A stretch of DNA of 64,000 nt, taken from assembly GCA_009746045.1 (NCBI GenBank), contig RPFO01002201.1:40350-104349 (forward strand). The letters are read 5' to 3'. The translations under genes and the position numbers were made by a program. This stretch comes from Mesostigma viride. Lineage: Eukaryota; Streptophyta; Mesostigmatophyceae; Mesostigmatales; Mesostigmataceae. Positions 1-13,400 of this stretch are shown piece by piece; position 1 is the stretch's first letter; each line of letters starts with the position of its first letter. The notes under the pieces were generated by a model, which ran no database searches, was not told where the DNA came from, and saw nothing but the letters and a program-made list of their open reading frames with translations.

Positions 1-3000
1 AGAACGACCGAGGGCCGGGTACGCGGGCGCAGCGTCACGATGATCGTGGCCGAGCCGACGTTCCCATTGAGTGCCGCGTCGGTCGCTATGCTCTGCGGTA
101 TAGTGACCGAGGCAGTCACGCGGTTGCCCACGGGCGGCGCGAGCGACAGAATAAAGCGGGTCCCTGGCTGGGCCTCGACGAACGAGACCACAGAGGCACC
201 ATTGATGATGACGTCGCCGGGAACGAGAGGCTCGAAACCGATGATGGCCTCGGAGAAGGTCACGATAACGGTGTCGTTGCCACCATCGGTAAGGAGGGTG
301 GTCGGGCGGATGCGGTCGAAGCGGAGGGGCAGGACGTTGCTGGCGAGGTTGGGGTTCTGGGCGGCATCGCGGCACACGCCCGCATCCATCTGGCAGGCGA
401 TCAACCACCACCGTTGGGCAAGCAACAGGTACCGGAGGGTGGGGGGTTGGATGGGAGGGTACAAGATGGAACGAATGTGAGAAGAGCTTGCACGAAGTTA
501 ACAAGAATAACCCTTACGGCGAAGTGGAAAAGGCAAGCGAAGAGACGGAATGAAAGATGAGAAGATGGGGGGAATGGGGGCAAATGGAACACCGTGGGGC
601 GCGCCATGTCCTTTAGATGAAGTAAAGTACGCTAGCGCCATGGGTCGCGCCATGTCGTCTAGATTAAGTAAACTGTGGCTGATGACGGTTTCTTCACAGA
701 ATGACTGAGACAAAACATCCAACACCAACCAAGCACCATGCACCACAAGCAAACAAAGACAGCCACGCTACCTGGAACTGCATCGCCGCGTCATCGGCCG
801 CCGGCGTGACGAGCCACTGGTAGCGCACGCCGTCGCCCGGGAGCCGGTCCATCCTGGTGGCGCTCCCCCCCGTAACTACCAAGTCTCCCATGGCCAGCTC
901 CAGCACCTCCTCCGAAAAGGTACCCGTGACGTCGACCGGCCGCAAGTTGGTCGGGTCGCGCAGGGACGTCGACAGCACGACGGTCGGGCGTGCATCGTCG
1001 AAACGCACGACCAGCGCGGTCGACGAGGCGAGGTTGTCGTTCCCCGCCAAGTCCTTTGCGGCGCCCGCGAGAACGCGGATCGTGTACTCGCCCTGCCCAG
1101 CGGCACCTGGGGCGGGGTTCAGGTCGACCAGGTAGGTCCCTGGGGTTCCGTCCTCCCTCAGGTTGGCAAGGGTGCTCCCGGGGGATGGCCCGGAGACCGT
1201 CATCCCGGTCACTGTAAACCCGGTCACACGTTCCGTGAAGACGACGCGGAGGGGGATGGGGTTCTGGTTGGTGGGCGATCCCCCTAAGGCGGTCACCGTG
1301 ACCGACGGCGGAGTCACGTCGTATACTGTCGGCGCAGGACCAGGCCGCAGAGACCAAAAGCAGGACCAGGAGGGCGATCGGCGAGGAGGGGAGGGGGGGG
1401 AGAGGCCATGGAGCAAACGAGGCAAGTCAGCTCGTGCAGGCACCAAATATATGAAAAACACAGTACAATACTACTAAAGAGCTTTACAGAATCGTGGAGT
1501 CAGCATCCAAGCCCATGGCAAAGGCATGGCATACAACCCGCAGCTTTTACAGAAGGCCCGCGTCACTCCTTGCCATGCTACTCAAATGATGGGAGTTAAA
1601 AAAAACATATATAACCCATATGCCCTTACCCCCTTGTTCCCTTACGAAAACCACCGAGACTCACCCCGGCTCAGCACGTTGGACGCGGTGTTCCCAAGCC
1701 CGTTGCTGCCCGTCGCGTTGCCAGCTGGCACACTGATCTTCACCTCGGCCTCCCGGAAGGGGCTCACCAGGAAGGTGAATATTGTGGCCAGCTGGTTACC
1801 AACAAAGGCGCTCAGCCGGGCATTCCCCTCCACCTTGATGTCTTGCAGGATGAAGCCCTGCGGACAGGCCAAGCATGCACGGCTTCAGGAAAACCCGATG
1901 AAGGTGATGCTCTTGCATGGTCCAGCAGCGCTTGCTTGCCGGTGGATAGTCAACGTACAAGAAAGGCAAGGCATGGCATACAGTGTCAAGGTGTTCGAGC
2001 CGACTCAGGTCATCATGCACTCGGCCATGGCAGTAAACGCCTTTCCGACCAGGCATTCTGCATGGCAGCCGGGTTTCGAGTGGAAGGTGAACCTGTGACA
2101 CTTGTGCAGCGGTTATGGTCTACGATCTGCAGCGGTTATGGTCTACGATCTGCAGCGGTTATGGTCTACGATCTGCAGCGGTTATGGTCTACGATCCGCA
2201 GCGGTTATGGTCTACGATCTGCAGCGATTATGGTCTACGATCGCAGCGGTTATGGTCTACGATCTGCAGCGATTATGGTCTACGATCTGCAGCGGTTATG
2301 GTCTACGATCTGCAGCGGTTATGGTCTACGATCTGCAGCGGTTATGGTCTACAATCTGCAGCGGTTATGGTCTACGATCTGCAGCGGTTATGGTCTACGA
2401 TCCGCAGCGGTTATGGTCTACGATCTGCAGCGGTTATGGTCTACGATCCGCAGCGGTTATGGTCTACGATCTGCAGCGATTATGGTCTACGATCCGCAGC
2501 GGTTATGGTCTCAGTCTGCAGCGGTTATGGTCTACGATCTGCAGCGGTTATGGTCTACGATCTGCAGCGGTTATGGTCTACGATCCGCAGCGGTTATGGT
2601 CTACGATCTGCAGCGATTATGGTCTACGATCCGCAGCGGTTATGGTCTCAGTCTGCAGCGGTTATGGTCTACGATCTGCAGCGGTTATGGTCTACGATCT
2701 GCAGCGGTTATGGTCTACGATCTGCAGCGGTTATGGTCTACGATCTGCAGCGGTTATGGTCTACAATCTGCAGCGGTTATGGTCTACGATCTGCAGCGGT
2801 TATGGTCTACGATCCGCAGCGGTTATGGTCTACGATCTGCAGCGGTTATGGTCAACGATCTGCAGCGGTTATGGTCTACGGTCCAAGAGACAACAATCTG
2901 GAGACTCAAAAAATGAACCACAAACCCTGGCCTGGAGGAAGGTTAGGCATCAATGAATTCATGCAACTTTGAAGCACAGTTCAGCGAAAACGTTTCAAGA

Positions 3001-6000
3001 CTACTCGTGTTGCCATGATGAGCCCCACCCCTATGGCATTGACCAAGCACATAATACAACATCAACGTATTTTGCCAGCATGCCATCATCATCTTTCGTC
3101 ATCATCACACTAGTTACTTAGTACCCTTGCCATCATCCTATTTCCCTTATATGAACATTGCGCACGTACCGTGACAGGCCCCGAGAAGGTCGCGGTCACG
3201 GGGAAGGGCGCGTTGGTCGGGTTGGGCGCGCTGCTGGTCAACGTCACGCTCACTCCCGCATTGTCATACGTGATGCGGAAGATGACGCTGCCTGCACGGT
3301 TGAGGTTGCCCGCAACATCGCGCGCCGCGCCGCCGGGCACCGCCAGCGTGATCGCTCCAGGGCCGACAGGGAAGACTTGGAAGGAATAGACCTGGGGTCA
3401 AGGCAAGGACAGGGCAAGCACGAGGGCAAAGTTCGCCAGGATAAGACCAGCAACCAGAGCAAGCAAGCACACGGGCAAAGTTTGCCAGGGTGAGACCAGC
3501 TACTAGAGCAAGCACATGAGCAAAGTTTGCCGGGGTAAGACGAGCAACCAGAGCAAGCACACGGGCAACGTTTGCCCGGGTAAGAACATCTGTTGTGCTC
3601 CAGCTTGCTTCCGTTAGGTGCCATGTCGGCAAAGATAGTGCGCCGCTGCAGGCCGAGCCATGCCGTCACCGTGGTGGGCTCATAAACGGGAAGCAAAATG
3701 ATGTGCCGTGAATGCACCACCGAGCTAGGCAGTGCAGTGCTTGCGCTTGGGGCGGAGAAGGGGATACAATTCACCGAGCTGAGCATCACTGTCCCTACCA
3801 AATCACGACATAGCATATCACAATCCAGCTCTGCCCCTCCCTTCTGTGGCGTCAAGCATCCTCAACTGACATTGCCATCGAGGAAATTTCAGGAGGAGAA
3901 AGATACAAAGTAGTCTCCACCCTCGTACGCGAGGAGAGGGCAGAAGAAACAGTCTCGAACATGAACCACGTGGATGCCTGAAAACTACATCTAAATTCGC
4001 ATGCCAAGATCTCCCGCACACTACGGAAAGATAGTTAAGGGTTTCTGCCCGTACCCGTGCCCCGCGCCCCCGTACCTGGAATGCCCCCGCCGCGTCCGGT
4101 GCGCCCACCCCCGCCAGCCCCGAGACCACGGCGTTGCTCGCCTGGACCGCGACCACAACGGGGCTGCCCGTGCTCCCGTACCCGAGCACAGGCTCCGAGA
4201 ACGTGGCCGTCATGTTGAAGGGGGACAGCGGCGTGATGCTGCCAGCTGTCACCTGCGTCGAGGACAGCTCGACGGTGGGGCGTGTGCCGTCGTATTGGAA
4301 CGTGAGCGAGGCCGGGGACGAGGGGGGGTTGCCGGCTCGATCGGTGATCCCTGCCGATGCCGACAACGTCACGCGGACGGCGCCGTCAACGCCGGGCCGC
4401 ACTTGGAACGTCCAAGTGGCGCCGTTGGAGCCCGCCACCGAGGCAAGCGTGTTGGGCTCGTAGTTGCCGTTGACGGCGGTTATGCTGGCGGCGGTGAAGC
4501 CCACAACGGGCTCCGAGAAGGAGGCCGTGATGATGACCTGGCACCCGGCACGCACGCAGAGTCAGCGAGAGGGCACAATCAGAGAATTTTGATTTTTACG
4601 GCAAACTCCCACTTCTGATCCCCTCTTGTGCAGGCGGGAAGTAGTGGCGGGGCAGGTGGGCAAGCCCGGGGGGGGCAGGGGGCGGTTGGATTTGAGGACG
4701 CGTGGCAGAGTGACGCTAACAACACCGACCCCAGGGGGAAATGAGAGCCCACAAGGCTGTTAGGCACAGCCAAAGCCAAACAGAGAAAACCTTAGGAAGA
4801 TAGCATTAACTAAGAAAACAAAATGGCAGCTGGATCAATAAGCCCATGTGCCAAAATAAAAAACAAAATCCTTCGTATTGGTTGATCTTTTCAACTCAAA
4901 TGTGGCTGCAGTCTTCATCCGATCCTCTGGCTTGCATGAAGCCACCGGGCAGTGGCCCACCTGCATGCTATTCTATGTTACCACACCAAAGCAGTCAGGA
5001 CCAAACAAAACTGACAAAATGGCCATGACTGTTACTAGATAACCACCATGCCATAGGGCCCGCTCCCACCCAGCCACAATCTCAACTCCTCTTTTGCAAC
5101 ATCATCCCATGAGGTAAACTTCCCTGCCGAGTAGCAGCCGATGTGCCGACAAAACCCCGTATTCAATTCACTCACGTATTCATTCCCACGTTTTCGATTC
5201 ACTCGCGCATTCATTCCGTATTCATTCACCCGCACCTCTCAGGACACTCAAAGCAGCAGCCGCGGCGAGGACGCAGATGCACACGTACCGGGTTTGCATT
5301 GGTCGGGCTGCGTGCCGTCGATAGCGTCACAAACGGCCCGCCCGCGTCGTATGAGAACGTGAGCTCTGCGCCATTGAGCATGAGATTGCCTGCCAGGTCA
5401 CGCACCGCCCCGGCCGCCAGCCTAACGACGACATTCCCTTCCTGCACGCCCGCCAGCACAAACGTGTATGAGGCGGCCGCGCTGCCCACAACCTCTACCA
5501 ACGCCGACACCGACCCACCGCCCTGGGCCACGCTGATGTCGTCGAGCGTGAGCCCCGTCACAGGCTCGTTGAATGTGGCAGTAATCGTGATGGGGGACGT
5601 GGGGGTGGCCCCCGCAGGGGTGATGGCGGAACTGGTCAGCGTGGCGGTCGGCGGGCCGGTGTCGTACACAATGACGAATAAATTGGAGATGAGGTTGGGG
5701 TTGCCGACGCCATCGAACGCGCTCCCTGCGGGCACCTGGACTTGCACGCTGCCGTCGCGTGTGGGCGATACGAGGAAGGAGTAGACGCGGCCGGTGGCGC
5801 CATCCACGGACACAAAGGAGGTGATGTCGGCGCCGAGCGTGACCAGGTCGGCCGTGCTGAACCCCGTCACACGCTCGCTGCAAAAGGGGGCGAAGGGGCA
5901 AATTGGCCAAGGGGCAAAGGGGAAGAGGGGCAAAGGGCAGAGGGATCAAAGATTGAAGGCAACAGGGTAGAAGGGTAAAAAGGCATGCAGGGTCAAAGGT

Positions 6001-9000
6001 GATGTGGTGGAGAGGAGAAACACCAAGGGGAAAGGAAGCACATTGCAGGGAGAGAGGCGCGGAGAGGTATACTCGCATAGGGAGGGAATAACAAGGCAGA
6101 GCAGAGCATAGCGCGGTGGAGCACATGAACTTCCCATGGGCATGTCCCGAGAAATGACATGGGGAAAATGAAACGAAACGAAGTGGGGAAAATGAAATGA
6201 AATGCGCCATTCCCCATGCGCAAGGAACTCTCCTCCCTTGTCAAAGGCGGCCCATTTGGGTCTGTCGATGACCCGGCTCCACCACTGGCGCCAAGAACAC
6301 GCCACCCAACACTTTCTGTCTCCGTTCGTGGACAAACCCTGCAAACGGCCTGCCTGATTCCGACTCTGTACCCATTCCCGTACAGGTGAGAGGCGACGAA
6401 ACCGACGGCTCCCCGCTGCCTTTTCCTTCCCGAGAATTCTCGTTTCCCGTTTGAGACGGCCTGCCTCAACCCCACCGACGCAGCACACACCTGAACGTTG
6501 CCGTCACGCTGAACGGCCTCTGATTGGTCGGGCTGACCACCGCCGTGGCCAGCTCGACCGTCGGGTTGGTCGCGTCGTAAAACAGCGACAGCACGTTGGA
6601 CGCCACGTTCTCCTCCCCCGCCACCGAGTTGGCCACGCCCGCCAGCACACGTACGGTGATCAGGCCCGGCGCACCGAAGGGGATGAGCGTGAATCGGAAG
6701 ACCCGGGCGGTCAGCGTGGTGAAGCTTCCCAGGTCGACAAAGCCGTTGGAGATGGAGATGTCGCCCCCCGTGAAGCTGTTCGCGAGCACATCCTCACTGA
6801 ACGTGATCGTGACCTGGGGGTTGGGGGAGGGAGGGCGGAAGGGGAGGGAGAGGGTTGGGGGGAAGAGGGGTCAAGGGATGGTTGCCAAAACGAGGGTACG
6901 TGATGTACAGCGAAGCTCAAGAGGGAGAGGGCAAGCGGGCATGGACAGAAGAGGGAAGTGCATGTCAACCCTGGAATTACGTGGATAAAAATTGCGCTAC
7001 CGATCAGGATCAAAGACATGCATGAGTCCCCTTCTAATCAGTTTTCATTCTCTGAAAGCACATGTCAATATGACCACATGACCACATGGCCCTCTGCCTT
7101 TTATCTTCTGATCCGCCTCCATTACAGCCCTTTGTGAGCAACGGAGTCCATGTGAACAACGCATTTACACGGACGAAAAGCAACAGGAACCAGAAATTGA
7201 TAGTTCGGGAGGAAGAAGCAAAACAGAGAGGAGACCAATGTCGATGCGAGTCGCCGCCGTGTAAGGCAAAGAAGAGAAAATCTATCAAGCTGCATCGGTG
7301 GCCATTGCCAGCTCACTCTGGGCCATGCATCGGTTTGCTGTTGGTGGCTCTCTCACACAAATGCCGGCACATGCACCGGTATGCTCTTGCTGGCCGTCCA
7401 CCCATAATTTTACAAGACAGTCAAGTGCTCGGATGCCTAATGTATTATGCCTAATGTGTAATGCGTGCGCACGCACCGGTATGCTGTTGCTGGCCGTCTC
7501 TGCCGGCTCGCTGGTCGACACCACCACCGTGGGCGCCGTGTTGGAGAAGATGACGGATGCCAGCGACGACGCCGTACAAAGGTTGCCCGCCGCGTCGCGC
7601 GCAGCCCCCTGCAAGACCCTCAAGCTCATGGCCACCCGCCGCGCGCCGCTACCAGAGGGGGTGACCTCCACCGTGTAAGTTGTCCCGCTCCCTGCGAACG
7701 AGCTGATGCTGCCACCTGTCACATTGATCCCTGCCAGCCCCAGCCCCTCGACCGGCTCGGTGAAGGTGAGGGTGAACGGGACCGGGATGGCGTTGGTGGG
7801 GCTGGACAGCCCCCCTGCCAGGGTCACGGTCAGGGTCGGGGACAGCGAGTCGTACGTGCGGAAGAGGGGGGGGGAGCCAAGGTTGGCGATGCCGGCCTGC
7901 CAAATCAGAGGGGGGGGGGGGGGGAGGAGATGGCACAAACCAGGAACACAGAGGCGGTACTAAGCATTCGTTGATAAAAGATATCAATGACACAAGGTCA
8001 TGGTCATATACACGCGCTCCCTGGAGAGGGCACACAGCGTTCGCATGAATGGTGAGGGCATCGCCAGGTGACGGCACAGGAGGACAGCACTGTAGAAAGC
8101 ATTACCACACATATTGTCATAAATACATAATATTATAATATAATGATAGGGTGGTGATCACATCACCCACCTCCCAGAGGAAGACAGCTGACGACTGCTA
8201 CGCTTGTGTCCCACAGGATTCACACAACACAAGAACGCCCCACCGAGACAGCAGGTTTAATGATTGAGCGTCCATTTGCCGGCGTCATGGCTGCCTGGGA
8301 AATAAAGATGTCCCGTAGGACGCATGGCCTCTGCCGAATGTTATGCATTTAACCGTGCGCAACTCACGTGGGATACCAGCCGACTTTCACAACCAGCTTC
8401 TGCTCAACTTCCGGGAATAACAAGGCTCGCCACACTGCGCACTTTCCATTAGAGCCACAGCACCAACCCCACCACCGTCATCAGGTTGTGGCGATTAAGG
8501 AGGTGGGGGCCTGCTTCTACATGGATCTTGCATGTGAGGTCTATGAAATATATCCCCTACCAAATGGCTACGTGCTACCTTCTAAGCAAGGCCGCGTGCC
8601 TTATTTCTGCTTGCCTCAATATAACCGTGAATACAGTCACACAAGGTGGGGGAAGACCTGGGGGGAAGCGTGTCCACTTATGAGAGCATAGAGAGCGAGC
8701 GGGGCTGTTGCTTGGGGGGATGATACATACAGCACATTCCAACATAAATGCTTGAAAGGCTATTTGAAGCTTATCACACGGCATCAGCTTCAGAATGCCA
8801 TCATGAATGGAAAGACAGGCGGCAGATTGTGTCCATAGTGACAAGGTACTGTCAGGGGTCACTACCTGACTTCGCGCGACACCAGCCAAAATAGAGACTG
8901 CCACCACGCCTTGCCCGGACGGGACGAGTGACAAGATGTACCGGGACGAACTCGCTACCGTGACCGCCCCTATACTTGCACCCGAAATTGTGACCTGGTC

Positions 9001-9596
9001 GGCAGCCCCCGTAAATCCCGTCACGGGTTCGCTAAAAGTGGCCGTAACAGGGATGGGCGAAACATTGGTTGCTTGGGACGCGGGGGAGGTGAGCGCGACG
9101 GTCGGAGGGCCAGATCCCTGCAGCAAATGTCTGCCGTTGTCCTTGGCATCCGCTGCAAGTTGACAAGAGATGAAGAGTGTCCACGTTCCATTTTTTATCA
9201 AACCACTCTTAGTATATCCCCAACGTAGGTGTCGCGAAAAGACCAATGACATAATAAAATAACGGCGATCATAACTTGTTAGCATTCACCATGTGGCTTC
9301 AAAATAAGTGGGTATTGCTTAATGAAAAACGTACAATAAGTGGGTAGTTCATATCTAAAAATTCCTTATTTCCGCAAAAAGACCTGCAATAAAAGAAGGA
9401 AGCCATAGCATAAGCTCACATAACGTCAGGCAAATGGCGATCGCATATTACGTTCTTTAGTTGTGCCTCCCTAACCCGTTTCCACACTCAAGCCCCGCGG
9501 TATTGCGAGCTTACCGCAAAGACCCTCCAGCAGCATCCATGCCAAGGACAAGAAGAGAAAGGCGTACAGGCCGCGCGCCCCCGCACGCCTGGCCAT
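1..9596 (-). CDS. Secreted multi-domain Ig-like repeat protein, 10 exons, 3' end beyond window
   Basis: Not a named gene; probably an extracellular or wall adhesion protein. Exons by falling coordinate: 9596-9515, 9152-8866, 7896-7477, 6813-6491, 5877-5289, 4537-4076, 3391-3170, 1857-1665, 1325-772, 389-1. All junctions are GT-AG and all phases agree, giving about 1173 residues before the edge. Exon 1 starts MARRAGARGLYAFLFLSLAW, a clear signal peptide, and ends in a GTAAGC donor. At least 11 tandem domains follow. Each carries PTV-L-S near its start, a P-VTATFSEPVTGF-type strand, and an AG-A-D-AGN-N-S stretch near its end, which is typical of bacterial Ig-like domains of the Big_12 kind (family name from memory). 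No transmembrane segment is seen in the part present. Long introns hold minisatellites. The gene is divergent from the peptidase gene at 10438. Confidence 0.85.
2099..2882. repeat. Minisatellite, 23-bp unit, inside an intron of the Ig-like gene
   Basis: About 33 tandem copies of cagcggttatggtctacgat plus ctg, with few substitutions (ctg/ccg, cggtt/cgatt) and occasional short deletions. It lies in the 1312-bp intron between exons 7 (ends 3170) and 8 (starts 1857). The unit length is not a multiple of three and no stop occurs, so all three plus-strand frames stay open and repeat the same 23-residue peptide. That openness is a by-product, not evidence of coding. Confidence 0.95.
3413..3590. repeat. 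Short degenerate tandem repeat in an intron of the Ig-like gene
   Basis: About four diverged copies of a 44-48-bp unit containing gcaagcacacgggcaaagt and tgccagggtgagacc. It lies in the intron between exons 6 and 7. Confidence 0.7.
9515..9596 (-). other. Exon 1: signal peptide of the Ig-like repeat gene
   Basis: This 82-bp exon runs from an ATG (complement at 9594-9596) to a GTAAGC donor. It encodes 27 residues: a basic start, a hydrophobic FLFLSLAWMLL core and a Cys near the predicted cleavage region. It ends in phase 1, and the next exon at 9152 supplies two bases to make an Ala codon, followed by DAK. The phase match is the main reason to take this as the true first exon. Confidence 0.8.
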
Positions 9597-10437
9597 GTCT
9601 TCACTCGTGGTTCCCTAAATAACTTAGATGGGGCTCTGTTGTAATCATCATAAACACCACCAACCTCCAACGTGCCAGCTCCTTAGAGACAAGCATTTGC
9701 GGCTATACAGCTGGGCATACAACATTGACTACCCTGCATACAGTAGAAATAAACCTAACAGTAAAGCTGAACTTCCCAAAATGCTGGCCCATCACGTACA
9801 TAAACTCCCTTCCTATAAATTCGCATTTTTACCAAAGAAGGCACTGCGCCACTGTCGGCCATAGCCCTTTGGAATAATTATTGGGCACGTAGCATCGAGT
9901 TTGTCTAGCTACCTCTGTAGCGGGCAAGAGGCCGTCCAAACCAAAACTTCAGGCACCGCATCCAATCGACTTACTGGCGCTTAGTTCAAGAATAGTAATG
10001 TTCAACCGTCTCACTAATTGAGCTTCCCGTTATAATGTTAATTGCGTGCTGCTTCTAGCATCCCAAGAATCTTTGCGGAGTTCCACGTGTAAGGCTATTA
10101 CAAAAGCAAGCTGTACACAAGAACTCGAGAAGTAGCTCCTCGATCAACCGGGTGCATGCCATGCCACGCCAGGTGGAGGAGCTGGGAATAATTTATTGCT
10201 GTCAGTTAAGTACGGCGAAATTAATTAGAGCATGGAAACCCCCGTTCGGCCGCTTTTTGCAATTTGCAGTGACAACACCGGTACTTGACGGCGAAATATT
10301 ATGTCGCACACGTAACAATTTGGCACATTTGGCTTGCCATCCCATAGCGGGCGGCAGCAAGCTGCGACTGCTGCGTCTGCACGCGGGATAATTGAGCGTG
10401 GGCTTGCCTGGTTTGCAGCCAGCAGGCCATTCCCAGA
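9597..10437. promoter_or_regulatory. Shared divergent intergenic region (putative bidirectional promoter)
   Basis: 841 bp separate the start codons of the minus-strand Ig-like gene and the plus-strand peptidase gene. No ORF in it looks coding. I see no firm TATA box. Because the two first exons face away from each other, both promoters must lie here unless an untranslated first exon sits elsewhere. Confidence 0.5.
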
Positions 10438-13400
10438 ATGACAATAATGGCGAGTTTTCAAGTGCTTGCTTCCAGCGAAATAGTTAGGTCGCCTAAAGAC
10501 AAACGTGATTATCGCGTAATCAAGCTGCCAAACGGACTTACCGCACTGCTTATTCACGATCCTGAGATAGCAATATGTCCAGAAGACCATGATGCTGCTG
10601 AAGGCGATGACCGGTCACAGTCAGCATCAGAGGGCGAGGAAGGTAGTGACTCCGAGCTTAGTGAAGCTGAAGAAGGTGAAGACGGTTCACCCGACGCCGA
10701 AATGTCGGAAGACGCCGAAGAGGAGCTGCCTCCGAAGCATGGCACGGAGGGGCACACCAAACAGGTGGATTGTATAAGAATATTCTGGCCACTTTCCATG
10801 ATGTATTTCTACATGTAATGGAGCGATCTGGTGGATTTAAAGAGTGGATTTTGAAAACGTTAGAAGAAAATCATAATCGGTTTTTCAAGCAAATGCCTGA
10901 TGGTGAAAGCACGGTACCGAATTTGACAGCATGATTACTGAATACGGCCTGAGGCTTTTAGATATACATCATCAAGTTACGGGGCTACCTTGCCTTTTGT
11001 GTCGCAGTGTCTCGCTCTCCTTACTTATCCACTCGTGGTGAAGATAACAATATTATGACTCATGGGGCTTCTTCTTTGGATTCAAGAAAAAACACGGGTG
11101 CACATTGTTTGTGCTAATGAATGTCTGACTGCCTCCCACTTCTGTTGCTTCAATTTATGCAGGCAGCTGCTGCAATGGCAGTTGGGGTAGGAAGCTTCCA
11201 GGACCCGACTGATGCAAATGGGCTTGCTCACTTCCTTGGTGAGTGCCTACTTTTTTGTACTTGATGTCAGCTACGATTTTTTGTGGAACTTTCGGTCATA
11301 TCCGAGTGGTTCAAATCATTCCCATAATAGAATAGTAATGCCCAGCCAGGCTATAGTGCCCATTTACTCAATGAGACAAGCAGTGGCTGTATTGGTGAAC
11401 TGCCATTTAATGTGCATGCTATTGCAGCAAGATTTCCCTTCCGGCAAGGCAAGCACTGTGTTGTGTACTGTGCTTGATCAACCTTCGGTTCTTTTCCGTG
11501 ATGTTCCCTGTGTTGTACCAGACCCAAAATCTGGTGAGCACAGACTCTGGATGATTGATATTTTTGTTTATAATGTTTGCCTAGCCACTCCATCCTTTAT
11601 CCCGTGAATGTTGTGAAACCGCTTTTATTTGCCTGGTGCTTTTGTTTGATTGATTTGCAATCCTGGACCGTGTGAAGTATTTGTTGTTATTATTGTTATT
11701 ATTGTTATTATTGTTATTATTGTTATTATTGTTATTATTATCATTATTACTATCATTATTATTATTATTATTGCTTTGTCACTGCTTATATATCTGTTGC
11801 AGTTTCTAACAAGCTGCGTCTCTTGTTGGAGAGTATGAAACAAGGAAAACGGGGGATTATAATGACTTGGTTTTGGTTGAAAGTTTCTGTGCTCAAATGT
11901 GTGTTCCCCAAGTGCCTGTACCAGCGATGCACCTTTTTGCGCTTGCTGGATGTTAACATGGCGAAGGCTCTGTTTTATGCTCATGCCACTGAAGATTATG
12001 GACTGATTCCTAAACCTTTTGAATGGCAAGATCAGTGCTCTTGCATGAAAGGTGGTCTGACAGGCTTTCGCCTGTGATTCCGATTGTCGACCGTTTCCCA
12101 ATCGACTCTTCGTCCCTGCTGCAGAGCACATGCTGTTTATGGGCAGCGAAAAGTACCCTGATGAAAATGAGGTATGTGCTGCCTTTGAGGACACGATTTG
12201 AATGGCACCGATGTCGGAAATAAGGTCATATAGTTAGGCCGTAGGCGTGTTTGACAGAGATGGGATCGGCCGTCGCATTTGAAGTACGACCTGAAACGAA
12301 CTGTTTGTTTCTGTATATTCCAGGAATGGCAGTGATTGTAATGTGATAATTCTCTTATATAGTCTGTATGTGTGTTATTCGTGATCATGTAAACAGCTTG
12401 GATGTATGTATTAGAAACAAAATGTGTATAGTCATTTTTCTATAGGTTAGAAAATAAAAGTAAATCTTTTGCTATTTCATTCATGCAACTAAGATGCCTT
12501 CTCTCTGACCTAATGCCATGCCTAACTTACGTATTGTTCTTCGTGCATCCACCAGTACGACTCCTTTCTATCCATGCACGGCGGTGGGAGCAACGCGTTT
12601 ACCGAGTGTGAAAGCACATGCTTCCATTTCGACATCAGCAACAAGCATTTGAGAGGAGCGCTGGACAGGTGAGTATTTTCCACTTAATAAGCGCAGTTAT
12701 TGCCCTGTGCACCTCTCCTGGGTTTTGTTCCAGAAATAGACAAAAAAAAACTTGTTGTACATAAATAAACAAACTTCTTGTTATCATCCTCTTGATGGAT
12801 TGATAACAGTGATTGATGGATAAAAATAAACAACTCCTGGCCGTTTAGACCCGATGAAGCCATATTGCTTGCAGCCACAAATGCTATTTCTGCCCCTAAT
12901 CATGCCATCTTAATGCTTCACGTTTTTCCTCATGGGCGGAGACATGTGCAAAATGTTCTGTTGTCCCACATGTATTGGCAATAATATTAATATGAATTTA
13001 GAATCGCTTGCTAACCCTTCTTGCCTGCTAGTCTCTATTGTTTCGTGCTGATCATGCTTTCCGTGCTTGTATGCCCTGCAGATTTGCGCAGTTTTTCATC
13101 GCGCCACTGTGCAAGGCAGAGGCCATGGATCGCGAGGTGCAGGCGGTAGAATCAGGTGAGGAATCTGGCAGTTGGTTTGGGCAGCCCTGAATGGCGTTCT
13201 GATTTTGTTAATTTCATTTTTGGGCACCTTGTGTTCTTATTTCAAATCGTGTTATTCACTACCGACTATCTAGATAGGACGGACGGGATGGTTGTTCCTT
13301 CTTTCTCTTGTTGCTCTTCTTGTGTTGCATCGTTAGTGTTCCATTTTCTGAATCGATTTGACACCTTAGCACTAGCTTTTCCCACTGCTGCCTTCAGGGC

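Noticed and set aside
1843-2972. Three overlapping plus-strand ORFs of 280-360 codons
   Set aside because: Product of the 23-bp intronic minisatellite; all three frames are open with the same peptide.
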